In this document: positions 1 through 8,416 of the stretch, piece after piece | Layout: the number at the start of each line of letters is the position of its first letter | How positions within the stretch are numbered: the first letter of the stretch is position 1 | Assembly: GCF_000949135.2 (NCBI RefSeq) | Contig: NZ_JTAN02000019.1 | Span: 992,001 to 1,056,000 of the forward strand | Length of the DNA stretch: 64,000 bases | Direction: 5' to 3' | DNA from: Burkholderia sp. USMB20 | GTDB lineage: Bacteria > Pseudomonadota > Gammaproteobacteria > Burkholderiales > Burkholderiaceae | The notes under the pieces: generated by a model | Databases searched by the model: none | Seen by the model: the letters and a program-made list of their open reading frames with translations, nothing else | Told to the model about the DNA's origin: nothing | Translations under genes and position numbers: made by a program

Positions 1-666
1 GGCACGAAGCGCCGCCGCTTCACGACCAACTGGCCCGACTACGAACTGCCGGTCATGCGCGGCCAGGATCCGCTCGCGCCGCTGCAGGCCGACGACTGGT
101 GGCGCACCGTGCCGCTCGTGGTGCTCGTCGACGGACAGAGCGCGTCGGCCGCCGAAGCGACCGCGGCGGCACTGAAGGATCTCGGCCGCGCGCGGCTGCT
201 CGGGATGCCGACCTACGGAAAGGGACTCGCGCAGACCGGCGTCGACCTGATCGACGGCACGCGCCTCGCTTTCACGTTCGCGCGCAACCTGCGGCCGAAC
301 GGCTGCCCGATGGACGGCTACGGCGTCGTGCCGGACTGGCTCGTGCCGCCGCGCCGCGACTCGGACGTCGACGGCGTGCTGCTGTGGTACCGCGAAGTCG
401 ATCTCGCCCGCGCGCCGTATGCGGACCGGGTCGCGCCCGACCCGTTCGCGCAGGTCCGCAAGGCGCGGCAGGCACTGCGTGAAGCCCGCGTGCGCGCGAA
501 GATCGATACGGCGAAGAGCGCGGCGCTTCCGCAGCGCGAATTCGGCACGGCAAGTGACTGGCAGCTCCGGCAAGCGCTGAATGCGCTCGCGCAGCGCGCG
601 GTCGCGACGATCGAGGCGAAACCATCGTTGATGCCGGCGAAGCCGACGTGCGAGCCGGAAGGCTGA
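1..666 (+). CDS. S41 family peptidase, C-terminal part (cut by window edge)
   Basis: The reading frame is open from the first base, so the N-terminus lies outside the window; 221 codons and a TGA stop are visible. The sequence DGQSASAAE followed 25 residues later by TYGKG matches the Ser/Lys catalytic dyad of the tail-specific (CtpA/Prc) protease family: Ser49 and Lys74 of the visible fragment, with the family's usual 25-residue spacing. These are serine proteases acting in the periplasm or envelope. The segment after the dyad (DGTRLAFTFARNLRPNGCPMDGYGVVPDW) is the usual C-terminal end of the catalytic core. Any signal peptide or PDZ domain cannot be seen. The next gene is convergent. Family call is firm; substrate unknown. 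Confidence 0.85.
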   Translation, partial: GTKRRRFTTNWPDYELPVMRGQDPLAPLQADDWWRTVPLVVLVDGQSASAAEATAAALKDLGRARLLGMPTYGKGLAQTGVDLIDGTRLAFTFARNLRPNGCPMDGYGVVPDWLVPPRRDSDVDGVLLWYREVDLARAPYADRVAPDPFAQVRKARQALREARVRAKIDTAKSAALPQREFGTASDWQLRQALNALAQRAVATIEAKPSLMPAKPTCEPEG

Positions 667-775
667 CCTGCCAATACGATTGCAGGCCCCGGCTCAATCC
701 GGCCCGGTCATCAGGCACGACAAAACCACCGCACCCTCGGAAAGCGGCTGACGCACCGCCAGCGTCGCCGCGACC

Positions 776-2053
776 TCACCGGAACCCGAACCGCCGCCGC
801 AACACCACCAGCGCCGCGAGGCTCAGCACGGCCGCGAACATCAGGTAGAAGCTCGGCGCGGTCTTCATCCCGGTCGCGCGGATCAGCCACGCGATGATGA
901 ACGGCCCGAAGCCGCCGAAGATCGTCACCGCGACGTTGTACGCGAGCGACATCCCGGTCGTGCGCGTCTGCACCGGAAACACTTCGGACAGCAGCCCCGG
1001 CAGCGCCGCGAAATAGCCGGTCATCAAAAACGCAAGCAGCACCTGCAGCGCGATCAGCGTGCCGAAGCCCGGATGCGCGACGAGATACGCGAACGCCGGA
1101 TAGATCAGCACGAGAATGCCGACGGCCGGCGCGAGCATCACGCGTACGCGGCCGTAACGATCCGACCAGTGGCCGACGAGCGGCGCGAACGCCATCTGGA
1201 TCACGCCGACGACGAGGATCGCCGCGAACGCGGCCGACGGCGCGAGGCCGAGCTGCTTCACGCCGTAGGTCGGCATGAACAGCACGAGATAGGTCGCGAC
1301 GGTGCCGAGCACCACCACGCCCATCGCGGCGACGAGCCGCGCCTTGTGCGACGCGAACGTGTCGCGCAGCGGGTTCGCGGTGCTTTCCGCCGCGAGGAAT
1401 TCGGGCGTCTCGTCGACCTTCGAGCGGATGTAGTACGCGACGGGCCCGAGCAGCAGTCCGAAGAAGAACGGGATGCGCCAGCCCCACGCGGCCATCTGCT
1501 CGGCCGTGAGCTGCGCGTTCAGCACGGTGCCGAAACCCGCCGCGAGCAGCGTCGTGAGCCCCTGGCTCGCGACCTGCCAGCTCGCGAAGAAACCGCGCCG
1601 CCCGGGCACATGCTCGGCCAGGAACGCGGTCGCGCTGCCGAATTCGCCGCCGGCCGAAAAGCCCTGCATCAATCGCGCGGCGACGAGGATCAGCGGCGCC
1701 GCGACGCCGATCGTCTGGTAGGTCGGCAGTACCGCGATGACCAGCGTGCCGGCCATCATCAGCAGGATCGACAGCGTGAGCGCGGCCTTGCGGCCCGCGC
1801 GGTCGGCGTACGCGCCGAGCACGATCGCGCCGAGCGGGCGCATGAAGAACGACACACCGAACGTGCCGAGCGTGAGCAGCAGCGACACGGTGTCGTTGCC
1901 GGCCGGAAAGAACAGCTTCGAGATCGTCACCGCGAAGAAGCCGTAGACGACGAGGTCGAACCATTCGAGCGCGTTGCCGATCGACGCGGCGACCACCGCG
2001 CGCCATACGCGCGACGACGAAGCAATGGAGCTGGACTGCGTGACGGCGTGCAT
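776..2053 (-). CDS. MFS transporter, metabolite:H+ symporter (MHS) family
   Basis: A 425-residue polytopic inner-membrane protein with about 12 hydrophobic segments. Features of the MHS subfamily (citrate, proline/betaine and dicarboxylate:proton symporters) are visible: GNALEWFDLVVYGFF in TM1, RPLGAIVLGAYADRAGRK in the loop between TM2 and TM3, and RLMQGFSAGGEFGSA in TM4. It probably imports a small organic acid with protons; the sequence does not fix the substrate. The ATG is preceded by AAGGAG at seven bases, which supports this start. It stands alone, convergent with the protease gene and separated from the YceI operon by a terminator. A citrate or tricarballylate transporter is a reasonable but unproven alternative name. 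Confidence 0.85.
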   Translation of the reverse strand: MHAVTQSSSIASSSRVWRAVVAASIGNALEWFDLVVYGFFAVTISKLFFPAGNDTVSLLLTLGTFGVSFFMRPLGAIVLGAYADRAGRKAALTLSILLMMAGTLVIAVLPTYQTIGVAAPLILVAARLMQGFSAGGEFGSATAFLAEHVPGRRGFFASWQVASQGLTTLLAAGFGTVLNAQLTAEQMAAWGWRIPFFFGLLLGPVAYYIRSKVDETPEFLAAESTANPLRDTFASHKARLVAAMGVVVLGTVATYLVLFMPTYGVKQLGLAPSAAFAAILVVGVIQMAFAPLVGHWSDRYGRVRVMLAPAVGILVLIYPAFAYLVAHPGFGTLIALQVLLAFLMTGYFAALPGLLSEVFPVQTRTTGMSLAYNVAVTIFGGFGPFIIAWLIRATGMKTAPSFYLMFAAVLSLAALVVLRRRFGFR

Positions 2054-2134
2054 CGGCGATCTCCTTGTCGTTGTACGTTCTGTCCGACGCGTCCGTTCTC
2101 GCGCCGCGAGCTGTGCGCACGATTATAGGCGCGC

Positions 2135-2176
2135 AAAAAAAACCGCCGCGCCCCCGAACAACGGGAGCGCGGCGGC
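2135..2176 (-). terminator. Rho-independent terminator of the b561-YceI operon
   Basis: On the minus strand a long G+C-rich stem (about 13 pairs, CCGCCGCGC... with GCGCGGCGG) is followed by eight T residues. It lies about 55 bases past the stop of the last YceI gene and before the MFS gene. Confidence 0.8.
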
Positions 2177-2229
2177 TGGCACGCGACGGGCCGGCGAGCG
2201 TGACGCGGCGGCCGGCCCGGCCGGGCGCG

Positions 2230-2811
2230 TTACTGCTGCTTGACGGCTTCGGCCGTGATCAGCAGCTTCGTCTTCATCTTGAAGCCGTACTGCTTGCCGT
2301 AGTCGAGGCCGAAATCGTCGCGGCTGAATTCGCCGACCGCGTCGACACCGCACACTTCACGCTTGAGCATCGGATGCGGCATGCACTTGAACGAATCGAT
2401 CTTCAGGGTGAGCGGCTTCGTGACGCCGTGCAGCGTCAGGTTGCCGACCACCGACACCGGCTTGTCGCCGTCGAACTTGATGGTGCCCTTGTAGTTCGCC
2501 TGCGGGAACTTGGAGACGTCGAAGAACTCGGCCGTCTGCAGGTGCTCGTCGAGCTTCGCGCTGCCCGTCTGGATCGACGCGACGTCGGTCGTCACGTCGA
2601 CCGTGCCGGTCTTCGCCGCGCGGTCGAGCGTCACGCTGCCGCTCGACTTGTCGAACTTGCCGCGCCAGACCGACAGGCCGCCGAAGTGGTCGGCCTCGAA
2701 GCTCGGGTACGTGTGGCTCGGGTCGAACTGGTACGTCGCGCTGTCGGCGAATGCCGAGAACGACAGCGAGGCGGCCAGCGCGCCCGCGGCGATGATCAGA
2801 TGCTTTTTCAA
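2230..2811 (-). CDS. YceI family periplasmic protein (second copy)
   Basis: A 193-residue protein with a Sec signal peptide ([22 protein letters not shown]) followed by a single YceI-like lipocalin domain. Landmarks are [19 protein letters not shown] near the start, the central [12 protein letters not shown] strand and the C-terminal [17 protein letters not shown]. YceI proteins bind isoprenoid or other lipophilic molecules in the periplasm. It is the last gene of a three-gene minus-strand operon after cytochrome b561 and another YceI. The gap to the upstream YceI gene is 66 bases. The ligand is unknown; linkage to a b-type cytochrome suggests a quinone-like compound, which is inference. Confidence 0.88.
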   Translation of the reverse strand: MKKHLIIAAGALAASLSFSAFADSATYQFDPSHTYPSFEADHFGGLSVWRGKFDKSSGSVTLDRAAKTGTVDVTTDVASIQTGSAKLDEHLQTAEFFDVSKFPQANYKGTIKFDGDKPVSVVGNLTLHGVTKPLTLKIDSFKCMPHPMLKREVCGVDAVGEFSRDDFGLDYGKQYGFKMKTKLLITAEAVKQQ

Positions 2812-2877
2812 ATGCTTTCTCCTTGGAACAGCGCCGCGCCCTCGCGCGGCATTCGGGGTGATGCGACAGCCCGCCGC

Positions 2878-3438
2878 TTACTTCGTGGCGACGAGATGGA
2901 ACTTGATCTGCACTTCGTCGGCGACGATCGACGTGTCCTTCCACTCGCCGGTGCCGACGTTGAATGCCGAACGCTTGATCGGCAGCACGCCGTCGAAGGT
3001 CTGCGTCGCGCCGCTCTGCGTGACCGTGACGGGCACGGTGACGGTTTCGGACTTGCCCTTGATCGTCAGCTTGCCGGTCACGTTGTACTTGTTGCCGCCG
3101 GCCGGCGCGATTGCCGACGACGCGAAGGTCGCCTGCGGATACGCCTTCGCGTCGAACCAGTCCTTGCCCGCGACCTGGTCGTTGTACATCTTGTCGCCGA
3201 GGTCGAAGCTCGCGATGTCGATCGACATTTGCGCGCTGCCCTGCGCCGCCTTCGCGGGGTCGAACTTCACCTGCGCGGAGAACTTCTTGAACGCGCCTTC
3301 GGTCGGCACGTTCATCTGCTTCGACACGGCGGACACCTTGCTCTTCGAGAGATCGACGTCGGCATGCGCCGCGGCCGACGCGACAAGTGACACCGCGGCG
3401 AACGCGGTCAGCATGGAGCGGGAGAAAGACACTTTCAT
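2878..3438 (-). CDS. YceI family periplasmic protein (first copy)
   Basis: A 186-residue protein with a signal peptide (MKVSFSRSMLTAFAAVSLVASAAAHA) and one YceI domain, including VKFDPAKAAQGSAQMSIDIASFDLGDKMYND and the strand LTIKGKSETVTVPV. It is only distantly similar to the adjacent copy at 2230-2811, so the pair looks like an old duplication. The ATG at 3438 is chosen because AAGGA lies four to five bases upstream. An in-frame ATG at 3450 overlaps the cytochrome stop as ATGA and is an alternative that adds four residues. Translation is probably coupled to the cytochrome b561 gene. Confidence 0.85.
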   Translation of the reverse strand: MKVSFSRSMLTAFAAVSLVASAAAHADVDLSKSKVSAVSKQMNVPTEGAFKKFSAQVKFDPAKAAQGSAQMSIDIASFDLGDKMYNDQVAGKDWFDAKAYPQATFASSAIAPAGGNKYNVTGKLTIKGKSETVTVPVTVTQSGATQTFDGVLPIKRSAFNVGTGEWKDTSIVADEVQIKFHLVATK

Positions 3439-3446
3439 GGGATCCT

Positions 3447-4007
3447 TCATTTGGCGGAGGGAAGCATCCGCGACAGCAGGCCGTCGCGGTCCAACAACTG
3501 GTGCTTGAGCGCCGCGAGCACGTGCATGGCGACGAGCGCAAGCAGAATGTAATTCAAGGACACGTGCAGCGTCTTGAAGGTTTCCTTCAGCACCGGATCG
3601 GGATCGATCAGGCGCGGCAGCGGCACGATGCCGAGGTAGACGACCGGGATGTTCGACGCCGAGCTGTACAGGTAGCCCGTGACCGGAATCACGATCATCA
3701 GCACGTACAGCAGCATGTGCACGCCGTGCGACACCGCGCGCTGCCACGCCGGCGTGTCGCCCGGCAGCGGCGGCGGCACGTGGGTCGCGCGCCACAGCAC
3801 GCGCACGACGGCCAGTGCGAACACCGTCACGCCGATCCACTTGTGCCACGAGAAGTACTTCAGCTTCGTCGGCGTGAAGCCGGGGATGTCGGTCATGACC
3901 CAGCCGAGTGCGAAGCCGCAGACGATCAGCAGCGCGATCAGCCAGTGCAGCGCGATCGCGGTGTGCGCGTAGCGTGCCGGCCCGGCCGGCGGCGATTTCG
4001 ATGCCAT
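3447..4007 (-). CDS. Cytochrome b561 family protein
   Basis: A 186-residue integral membrane protein with four predicted transmembrane helices. Histidines in TM1 (TAIALHWLIALLIV), before TM2 (YFSWHKWIGVTVF), and in helices 3 and 4 (SHGVHMLLYVLMI, LVAMHVLAALKHQLL) fit the haem ligands of the bacterial CybB-type b561 family. These proteins pass electrons between the quinone pool and a periplasmic acceptor. It is the first gene of an operon with two YceI proteins, a combination widely seen in proteobacteria (family knowledge). It is divergent from the pqi operon across a 258-base intergenic region. Confidence 0.88.
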   Translation of the reverse strand: MASKSPPAGPARYAHTAIALHWLIALLIVCGFALGWVMTDIPGFTPTKLKYFSWHKWIGVTVFALAVVRVLWRATHVPPPLPGDTPAWQRAVSHGVHMLLYVLMIVIPVTGYLYSSASNIPVVYLGIVPLPRLIDPDPVLKETFKTLHVSLNYILLALVAMHVLAALKHQLLDRDGLLSRMLPSAK

Positions 4008-4175
4008 CTTGGATTCCTCAGTTGAGCGAACGGCTGCGCCGGCCCATTCGTCCGACGCTTGTCAAGGCCGCCATGCTACCGCAACCTTTTGCCACGCGCG
4101 GACTCTGAGGACACGCGCGCCAGCCGGCTGACATGTTTACGCCATGTTACCGACCGGTCACGCGGCAACCGGGCG

Positions 4176-4207
4176 TTGACACGTCGAAAAAGCCGTTTTG
4201 GTAAGAT
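4176..4207 (+). promoter_or_regulatory. Possible promoter upstream of pqiA
   Basis: A perfect TTGACA (4176-4181) is followed by TAAGAT (4202-4207). The 20-base spacing is longer than ideal, so this is only a candidate. It lies about 60 bases before the pqiA start. Confidence 0.3.
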
Positions 4208-4265
4208 TGGCGCGGGTTCCGGCCCCGTCGACGCGTCTCCCGCCCGTCGCACAACCGCTTTTCCC

Positions 4266-4931
4266 ATGCAACGACACGACCTGATTGCCTGCCACGAATG
4301 CGACGCACTGTTGCATAAACCGCACCTCGCGCGCCGCGAAATCGCACGCTGCCCGCGGTGCGACGCGCTGCTCTATCGCGACAGCACCACGCAGATCGAG
4401 CGAATCAGCGCGCTGGCGGTCGCGGCGCTCGTCACGTTCATCATCGCGCAGGGGTTCCCGATCCTCGAAATGGACCTGAACGGCACCCGCGTTCAGACGA
4501 CGCTGATCGGCGCGATCGACGCGCTGTGGCATCAGGACATGGAGATCGTCGGCGTGATGGTGTTCTGTTCGACCGTGCTGTTCCCGCTCGTCGAGATGGC
4601 CGCGCTGCTTTACGTACTGCTGCCGATCCGGCGTGGCGTCGTGCCGCCGGGCCTGAACTTCGTGCTGCGCATGATCCAGTTCGTGCGGCCGTGGGGGATG
4701 ATCGAGGTGTTCATGCTCGGGATCCTCGTGACGATCGTGAAGATGGTGAGCCTCGCGCGCGTCGTGCCCGACGCGGCACTGTTCGCGTTCGCCGCACTCA
4801 CGCTGATGACCGCCGTCGTGCTGATGTTCGATCCGCGCACGCTGTGGGACATGGCCGACGACCTGCGCGCCGGGCGCTCGCCCGTGCGGCCCGACACCAC
4901 CCCGCCGCGACCGGAAGCCCCCCGCCGATGA
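4266..4931 (+). CDS. pqiA: Paraquat-inducible protein A, first half-protein
   Basis: A 221-residue protein with an N-terminal pair of CxxC knuckles (CHECDALL near residue 10, CPRCDALLYRD near 30) forming a rubredoxin-like zinc ribbon, then about four transmembrane helices. This is one PqiA module. In E. coli PqiA two such modules are fused in one chain; here the second module is the next gene, overlapping by four bases (ATGA). PqiA is the inner-membrane partner of the MCE protein PqiB in envelope lipid transport. The start at 4266 (MQRHDLIACHEC) is set by where the domain begins; no clear Shine-Dalgarno sequence is visible. Confidence 0.85.
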   Translation: MQRHDLIACHECDALLHKPHLARREIARCPRCDALLYRDSTTQIERISALAVAALVTFIIAQGFPILEMDLNGTRVQTTLIGAIDALWHQDMEIVGVMVFCSTVLFPLVEMAALLYVLLPIRRGVVPPGLNFVLRMIQFVRPWGMIEVFMLGILVTIVKMVSLARVVPDAALFAFAALTLMTAVVLMFDPRTLWDMADDLRAGRSPVRPDTTPPRPEAPRR

Positions 4932-5557
4932 CGACGCCGACCGCCGCCCGCGAGGGCTACGCCAGCTGCCACGCATGCGGGCTCGTGCAGACGATCGACC
5001 AGCCGCACGCGCATTGCGCGCGCTGCGGCAGCGCGCTGCACATCCGCAAGCCGAACAGCATCATGCGTACGTGGGCGCTGCTGATCGCGGCCGCGATCCT
5101 CTATATTCCGGCGAACCTGCTGCCGATCCTGCACACGTCGTCGATCGTCGGCTCGCAGGAAGACACGATCATGAGCGGCGTCATCTATTTCTGGACGTCC
5201 GGCGACTGGCCGCTCGCGGTCGTCGTGTTCGTCGCGAGCATCCTCGTGCCGATGCTCAAGCTCGGCGTGCTGACGATCCTCGTCACCAGCGCGCAGCGGC
5301 GCGCCACGTGGCGGCCGCTGCAGCGCACGCGCCTGTTCCGGATCGTCGAGCGGATCGGCCGCTGGTCGATGCTCGACATCTTCGTCGTGACGCTCACCGT
5401 CGCGCTCGTCCATTTCCGTTCGCTCGCCGTCATCACGGCCGGCCCCGGCGCGCTCGCGTTCGGCTCGGTCGTGATCCTGACGATGCTCGCGTCGATGCAG
5501 TTCGATCCCCGCCTGATCTGGGATCCAGTCGAAACCTCAGGGAAACACCATGAATAG
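4928..5557 (+). CDS. pqiA: Paraquat-inducible protein A, second half-protein
   Basis: A 209-residue protein with its own zinc ribbon (CHACGLVQ and CARCGSALH in the first 40 residues) and about four transmembrane segments (ALLIAAAILYIPANLLPIL is the first). PANLLPIL is typical of PqiA. The ATG overlaps the preceding TGA, and its 3' end overlaps the PqiB gene by eight bases, so translation of all three is very likely coupled. It is the counterpart of the C-terminal module of E. coli PqiA. Confidence 0.85.
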   Translation: MTTPTAAREGYASCHACGLVQTIDQPHAHCARCGSALHIRKPNSIMRTWALLIAAAILYIPANLLPILHTSSIVGSQEDTIMSGVIYFWTSGDWPLAVVVFVASILVPMLKLGVLTILVTSAQRRATWRPLQRTRLFRIVERIGRWSMLDIFVVTLTVALVHFRSLAVITAGPGALAFGSVVILTMLASMQFDPRLIWDPVETSGKHHE

Positions 5558-7166
5558 TCCGCAAGGCCCGCAGCACGATGCGTCCCGGCCGCCCGATCCC
5601 GCGATCTCGACGAAAAGCGGCTGGCTGCCGTCGCTCGTCTGGCTCGTGCCGCTGATCGCCGCGCTGATCGGCATCGGCCTCGTGATCAAGTCCGTGCGCG
5701 AGCGCGGCCCGGAAATCTCGATCAGCTTCCACAGCGCGGAAGGGCTCGAGCCGGGCAAGACGCAGGTCAGGTACAAGGACGTCGAGATCGGCACGGTCAA
5801 GACGATCAAGCTGTCGAAAGACCTGTCGCGCGTGCTGGTGCAGGTGCAGCTGAAGAAGGAAGCCGAGGACTTCGCGATCAAGGGCTCGCGCTTCTGGATC
5901 GTGCGTCCGCGCATCGGCGCGACCGGCGTGTCGGGGCTCGGCACGCTGCTGTCGGGCGCGTACATCGGCGTCGATGCCGGCCACGGGCAGGACACGCAGA
6001 CCGACTTCACCGGCCTCGAGACGCCGCCGCCCGTGACCGGCGACCAGAAGGGCACGCAGTACGTGCTGCGCGGCGATTCGCTCGGCTCGGTCGACATCGG
6101 CTCGCCCGTCTACTACCGCCGCGTGCAGGTCGGCCAGGTGGTCGGCTTCTCGCTCGACAAGGACGGCACCGGCGTCACGTTCAACGTGTTCGTCAATGCG
6201 CCGTACAACCAGTACGTCGGCGTGAACTCGCGCTGGTGGCAGGCGAGCGGCGTCGACCTGCGGCTCGATTCGAGCGGCCTGAAGCTGAACACGCAGTCGC
6301 TCGCGACGGTGATCCTCGGCGGCATCGCGTTCCAGACGCCGCCGAACCAGGACAGCGGCGCGACGGCGCCGAACAACACGACCTTCCGCCTCGGCTCCGA
6401 CGAGGCCGACGCGATGCGCGATCCGGACGGCCAGCCGCTGCAGGTCGTGATGAACTTCAACCAGTCGCTGCGCGGGCTCGCGGTCGGCGCGCCGGTCGAC
6501 TTCCGCGGCATCGTGCTCGGCGAAGTCACGAACATCGGCATCGACTTCGATCCGAAGACCAAGAACTTCCTGATGCCGGTGACGATGAACGTGTATCCGG
6601 AGCGGCTCGGCCCGCGCTTCCGCGAAACGATCGAAAGCAAGGGCGAACCGGCCCGCCGCGAGATCGTCGAGCGCCTGGTCCAGCACGGGCTGCGCGGCCA
6701 GCTGCGCACGGGCAACCTGCTGACGAGCCAGCTGTACGTCGCGCTCGACTTCTTCCCGAAGGCGCCGGCCGTGAAGATCGACACAGCGCGCCAGCCGCTC
6801 GAGCTGCCGACCGTGCCGAACACGCTCGACGAACTGCAGCTGCAGGTCGCCGACATCGCGAAGAAGCTCGACAAGGTGCCGTTCGACCAGATCGGCGCGA
6901 ACCTGAACAGCGCGCTGTCGAATGCCGACAAGCTGTTCAAGCAGCTCGACACGCAGGTCGCGCCGGAAGCGCGCGACACACTGTCGGCCGCGCGGCAGAC
7001 CTTCTCGACCGCTGAGGTGACACTGCAGCAGGATTCACCGCTGCAGTCCGACGTGCGCGGTGCGCTGAAGGAACTCACGCGCACGCTGCAATCGCTGAAC
7101 GCGCTCGCCGACTATCTGGAGCGCCATCCCGAATCGCTGCTCAAGGGCAAATCAGGAGATCGATAA
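5550..7166 (+). CDS. pqiB: PqiB-type MCE domain protein
   Basis: A 538-residue protein with one N-terminal membrane anchor (SLVWLVPLIAALIGIGLVI, about residues 27-46) and three consecutive MCE domains (about residues 50-140, 165-275 and 285-400), each starting with a motif such as GLEPGKTQVRYKDVEIG. A helical C-terminal region follows (NTLDELQLQVADIAKKLD onwards). In E. coli PqiB forms a periplasm-spanning tube of stacked MCE rings plus a coiled-coil needle for phospholipid movement between membranes. The gene overlaps both neighbours, and its TAA shares an A with the next ATG (TAATG). Confidence 0.9.
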   Translation: MNSPQGPQHDASRPPDPAISTKSGWLPSLVWLVPLIAALIGIGLVIKSVRERGPEISISFHSAEGLEPGKTQVRYKDVEIGTVKTIKLSKDLSRVLVQVQLKKEAEDFAIKGSRFWIVRPRIGATGVSGLGTLLSGAYIGVDAGHGQDTQTDFTGLETPPPVTGDQKGTQYVLRGDSLGSVDIGSPVYYRRVQVGQVVGFSLDKDGTGVTFNVFVNAPYNQYVGVNSRWWQASGVDLRLDSSGLKLNTQSLATVILGGIAFQTPPNQDSGATAPNNTTFRLGSDEADAMRDPDGQPLQVVMNFNQSLRGLAVGAPVDFRGIVLGEVTNIGIDFDPKTKNFLMPVTMNVYPERLGPRFRETIESKGEPARREIVERLVQHGLRGQLRTGNLLTSQLYVALDFFPKAPAVKIDTARQPLELPTVPNTLDELQLQVADIAKKLDKVPFDQIGANLNSALSNADKLFKQLDTQVAPEARDTLSAARQTFSTAEVTLQQDSPLQSDVRGALKELTRTLQSLNALADYLERHPESLLKGKSGDR

Positions 7167-7903
7167 TGACGACGACACGCGTGAACGTCCTCGCGAGCGG
7201 CGCGGCGGCAGTGTTCGCCGCACTCGCGCTCGCCGCGTGCAGCTCGCCGCCCGCGCGGTTCTATACGCTGAGCCCGGCCGACGCCGCGGCGCCCGTGCGC
7301 ACCGCGCCCGCCAACCCGCCGTTCCTGATCGAGGTGCCGTCCGTCGGCGTGCCCGAACAGGTCGCGAAGAACCAGCTCGTCGTGCAGAAGAACGCCGCGC
7401 AGGTCGACGTACTCGAGCAGGAACGCTGGGCCGCGCCGCCCGCTGACGAAATCCGCCGCGCGCTGTCCGATGACCTCGCCGCGCAGCTCGGCACGATCGA
7501 CGTCGCGAATTCCGCGTATCCGGCCGGCGTGCCCGTCTATCGGATCAGCGTGAACGTGCAGCGCTTCGAGTCGTGGCCCGGCAAGCGTGCGGCGATCGAT
7601 GCGGTGTGGAGCGTGCGCGCGGTCGGCACGCAGGCACTGATGACCTGCCGCACGAGCGTCGCGGAACCGGTCGCCGACGGCTACGACGCGCTCGTCGCCG
7701 GTCACCGGCGCGCGCTCGACGTGATTGCATCGCAGGCCGCGTCCGGCGTGCGCGCGCTCGCCGCGCGGCGCGGCTCGACGGCTGCCTCGACCCCGTCGAC
7801 GACCGCGTCCGGCAAGGCAGCGGCCGCCGCGCCCGTCATACCCTGCCCGGCCAATCCGACGCCCGGCGGCGACGCGAGCGCGAGCGTCAAGTCCGGCGCG
7901 TAA
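7166..7903 (+). CDS. pqiC: PqiC family outer-membrane lipoprotein
   Basis: A 245-residue protein with a lipoprotein signal peptide ending in the lipobox LAAC (Cys near residue 20). The mature protein begins SSPPARFYTLSP, the hallmark of the ABC-transport auxiliary component/PqiC (DUF330) family. PqiC docks on the outer membrane and contacts the PqiB needle. Start and stop are set by the TAATG junction with pqiB. The Ala/Ser/Thr-rich tail (after about residue 200) looks unstructured. It is the last gene of the pqi operon. Confidence 0.87.
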   Translation: MTTTRVNVLASGAAAVFAALALAACSSPPARFYTLSPADAAAPVRTAPANPPFLIEVPSVGVPEQVAKNQLVVQKNAAQVDVLEQERWAAPPADEIRRALSDDLAAQLGTIDVANSAYPAGVPVYRISVNVQRFESWPGKRAAIDAVWSVRAVGTQALMTCRTSVAEPVADGYDALVAGHRRALDVIASQAASGVRALAARRGSTAASTPSTTASGKAAAAAPVIPCPANPTPGGDASASVKSGA

Positions 7904-8416
7904 GCGCGGCGCGCGGCCGGCGTCCGGTGCCTGTGCGCCCGCGACCGGATTCGGCACGCGCCGCCCGATAGTCCTCGTCGGCATCGATCCGCGTGCGCGC
8001 GCCGCCGCGCACGCGAACCCGCCGCCCTCGTCGCCACGGCCGACGCAGCACGGCATCCATCGGCCGGACGGCCTCTTTGCAGTGTTTGTCAAAATCCGCC
8101 GGAACCGGCGCCATGCAATGCGGTCGGCTTGCGTTTTCGCGCCCGATTGACGATCCTACGCACTTTCCGGCGCGTGCCGCGTGCCACCTGTCGCGCGCGC
8201 CAGCCGGCGGCGATCCGCCCGTTGTGGCCGGTCCGGCCGCCGCGTCTCCCGGAGCTCGCACGCGTGTTCGCGTGCACCGCATCGGGGCAGCCGCATCGCG
8301 GGTCGCCGCGCATCGCCCGGCATCCCGACCAGCTTCACCGTTCTCGCCGGCGCCGCGCCGTGTGTTCCCGGCCGGCATCCCGAACCCGCCCGTCCAGGGC
8401 TATCGCTATTCCGTTT
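7904..8416. other. 513-base intergenic region, nothing recognised
   Basis: Between pqiC and the Gcr-family gene. Reading frames are open on both strands but give arginine- and alanine-rich translations typical of G+C-rich non-coding DNA. No tRNA, terminator with a T-run or convincing promoter is visible. A short hairpin CGCCGGAACCGGCG lies near 8096-8109. Confidence 0.5.
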
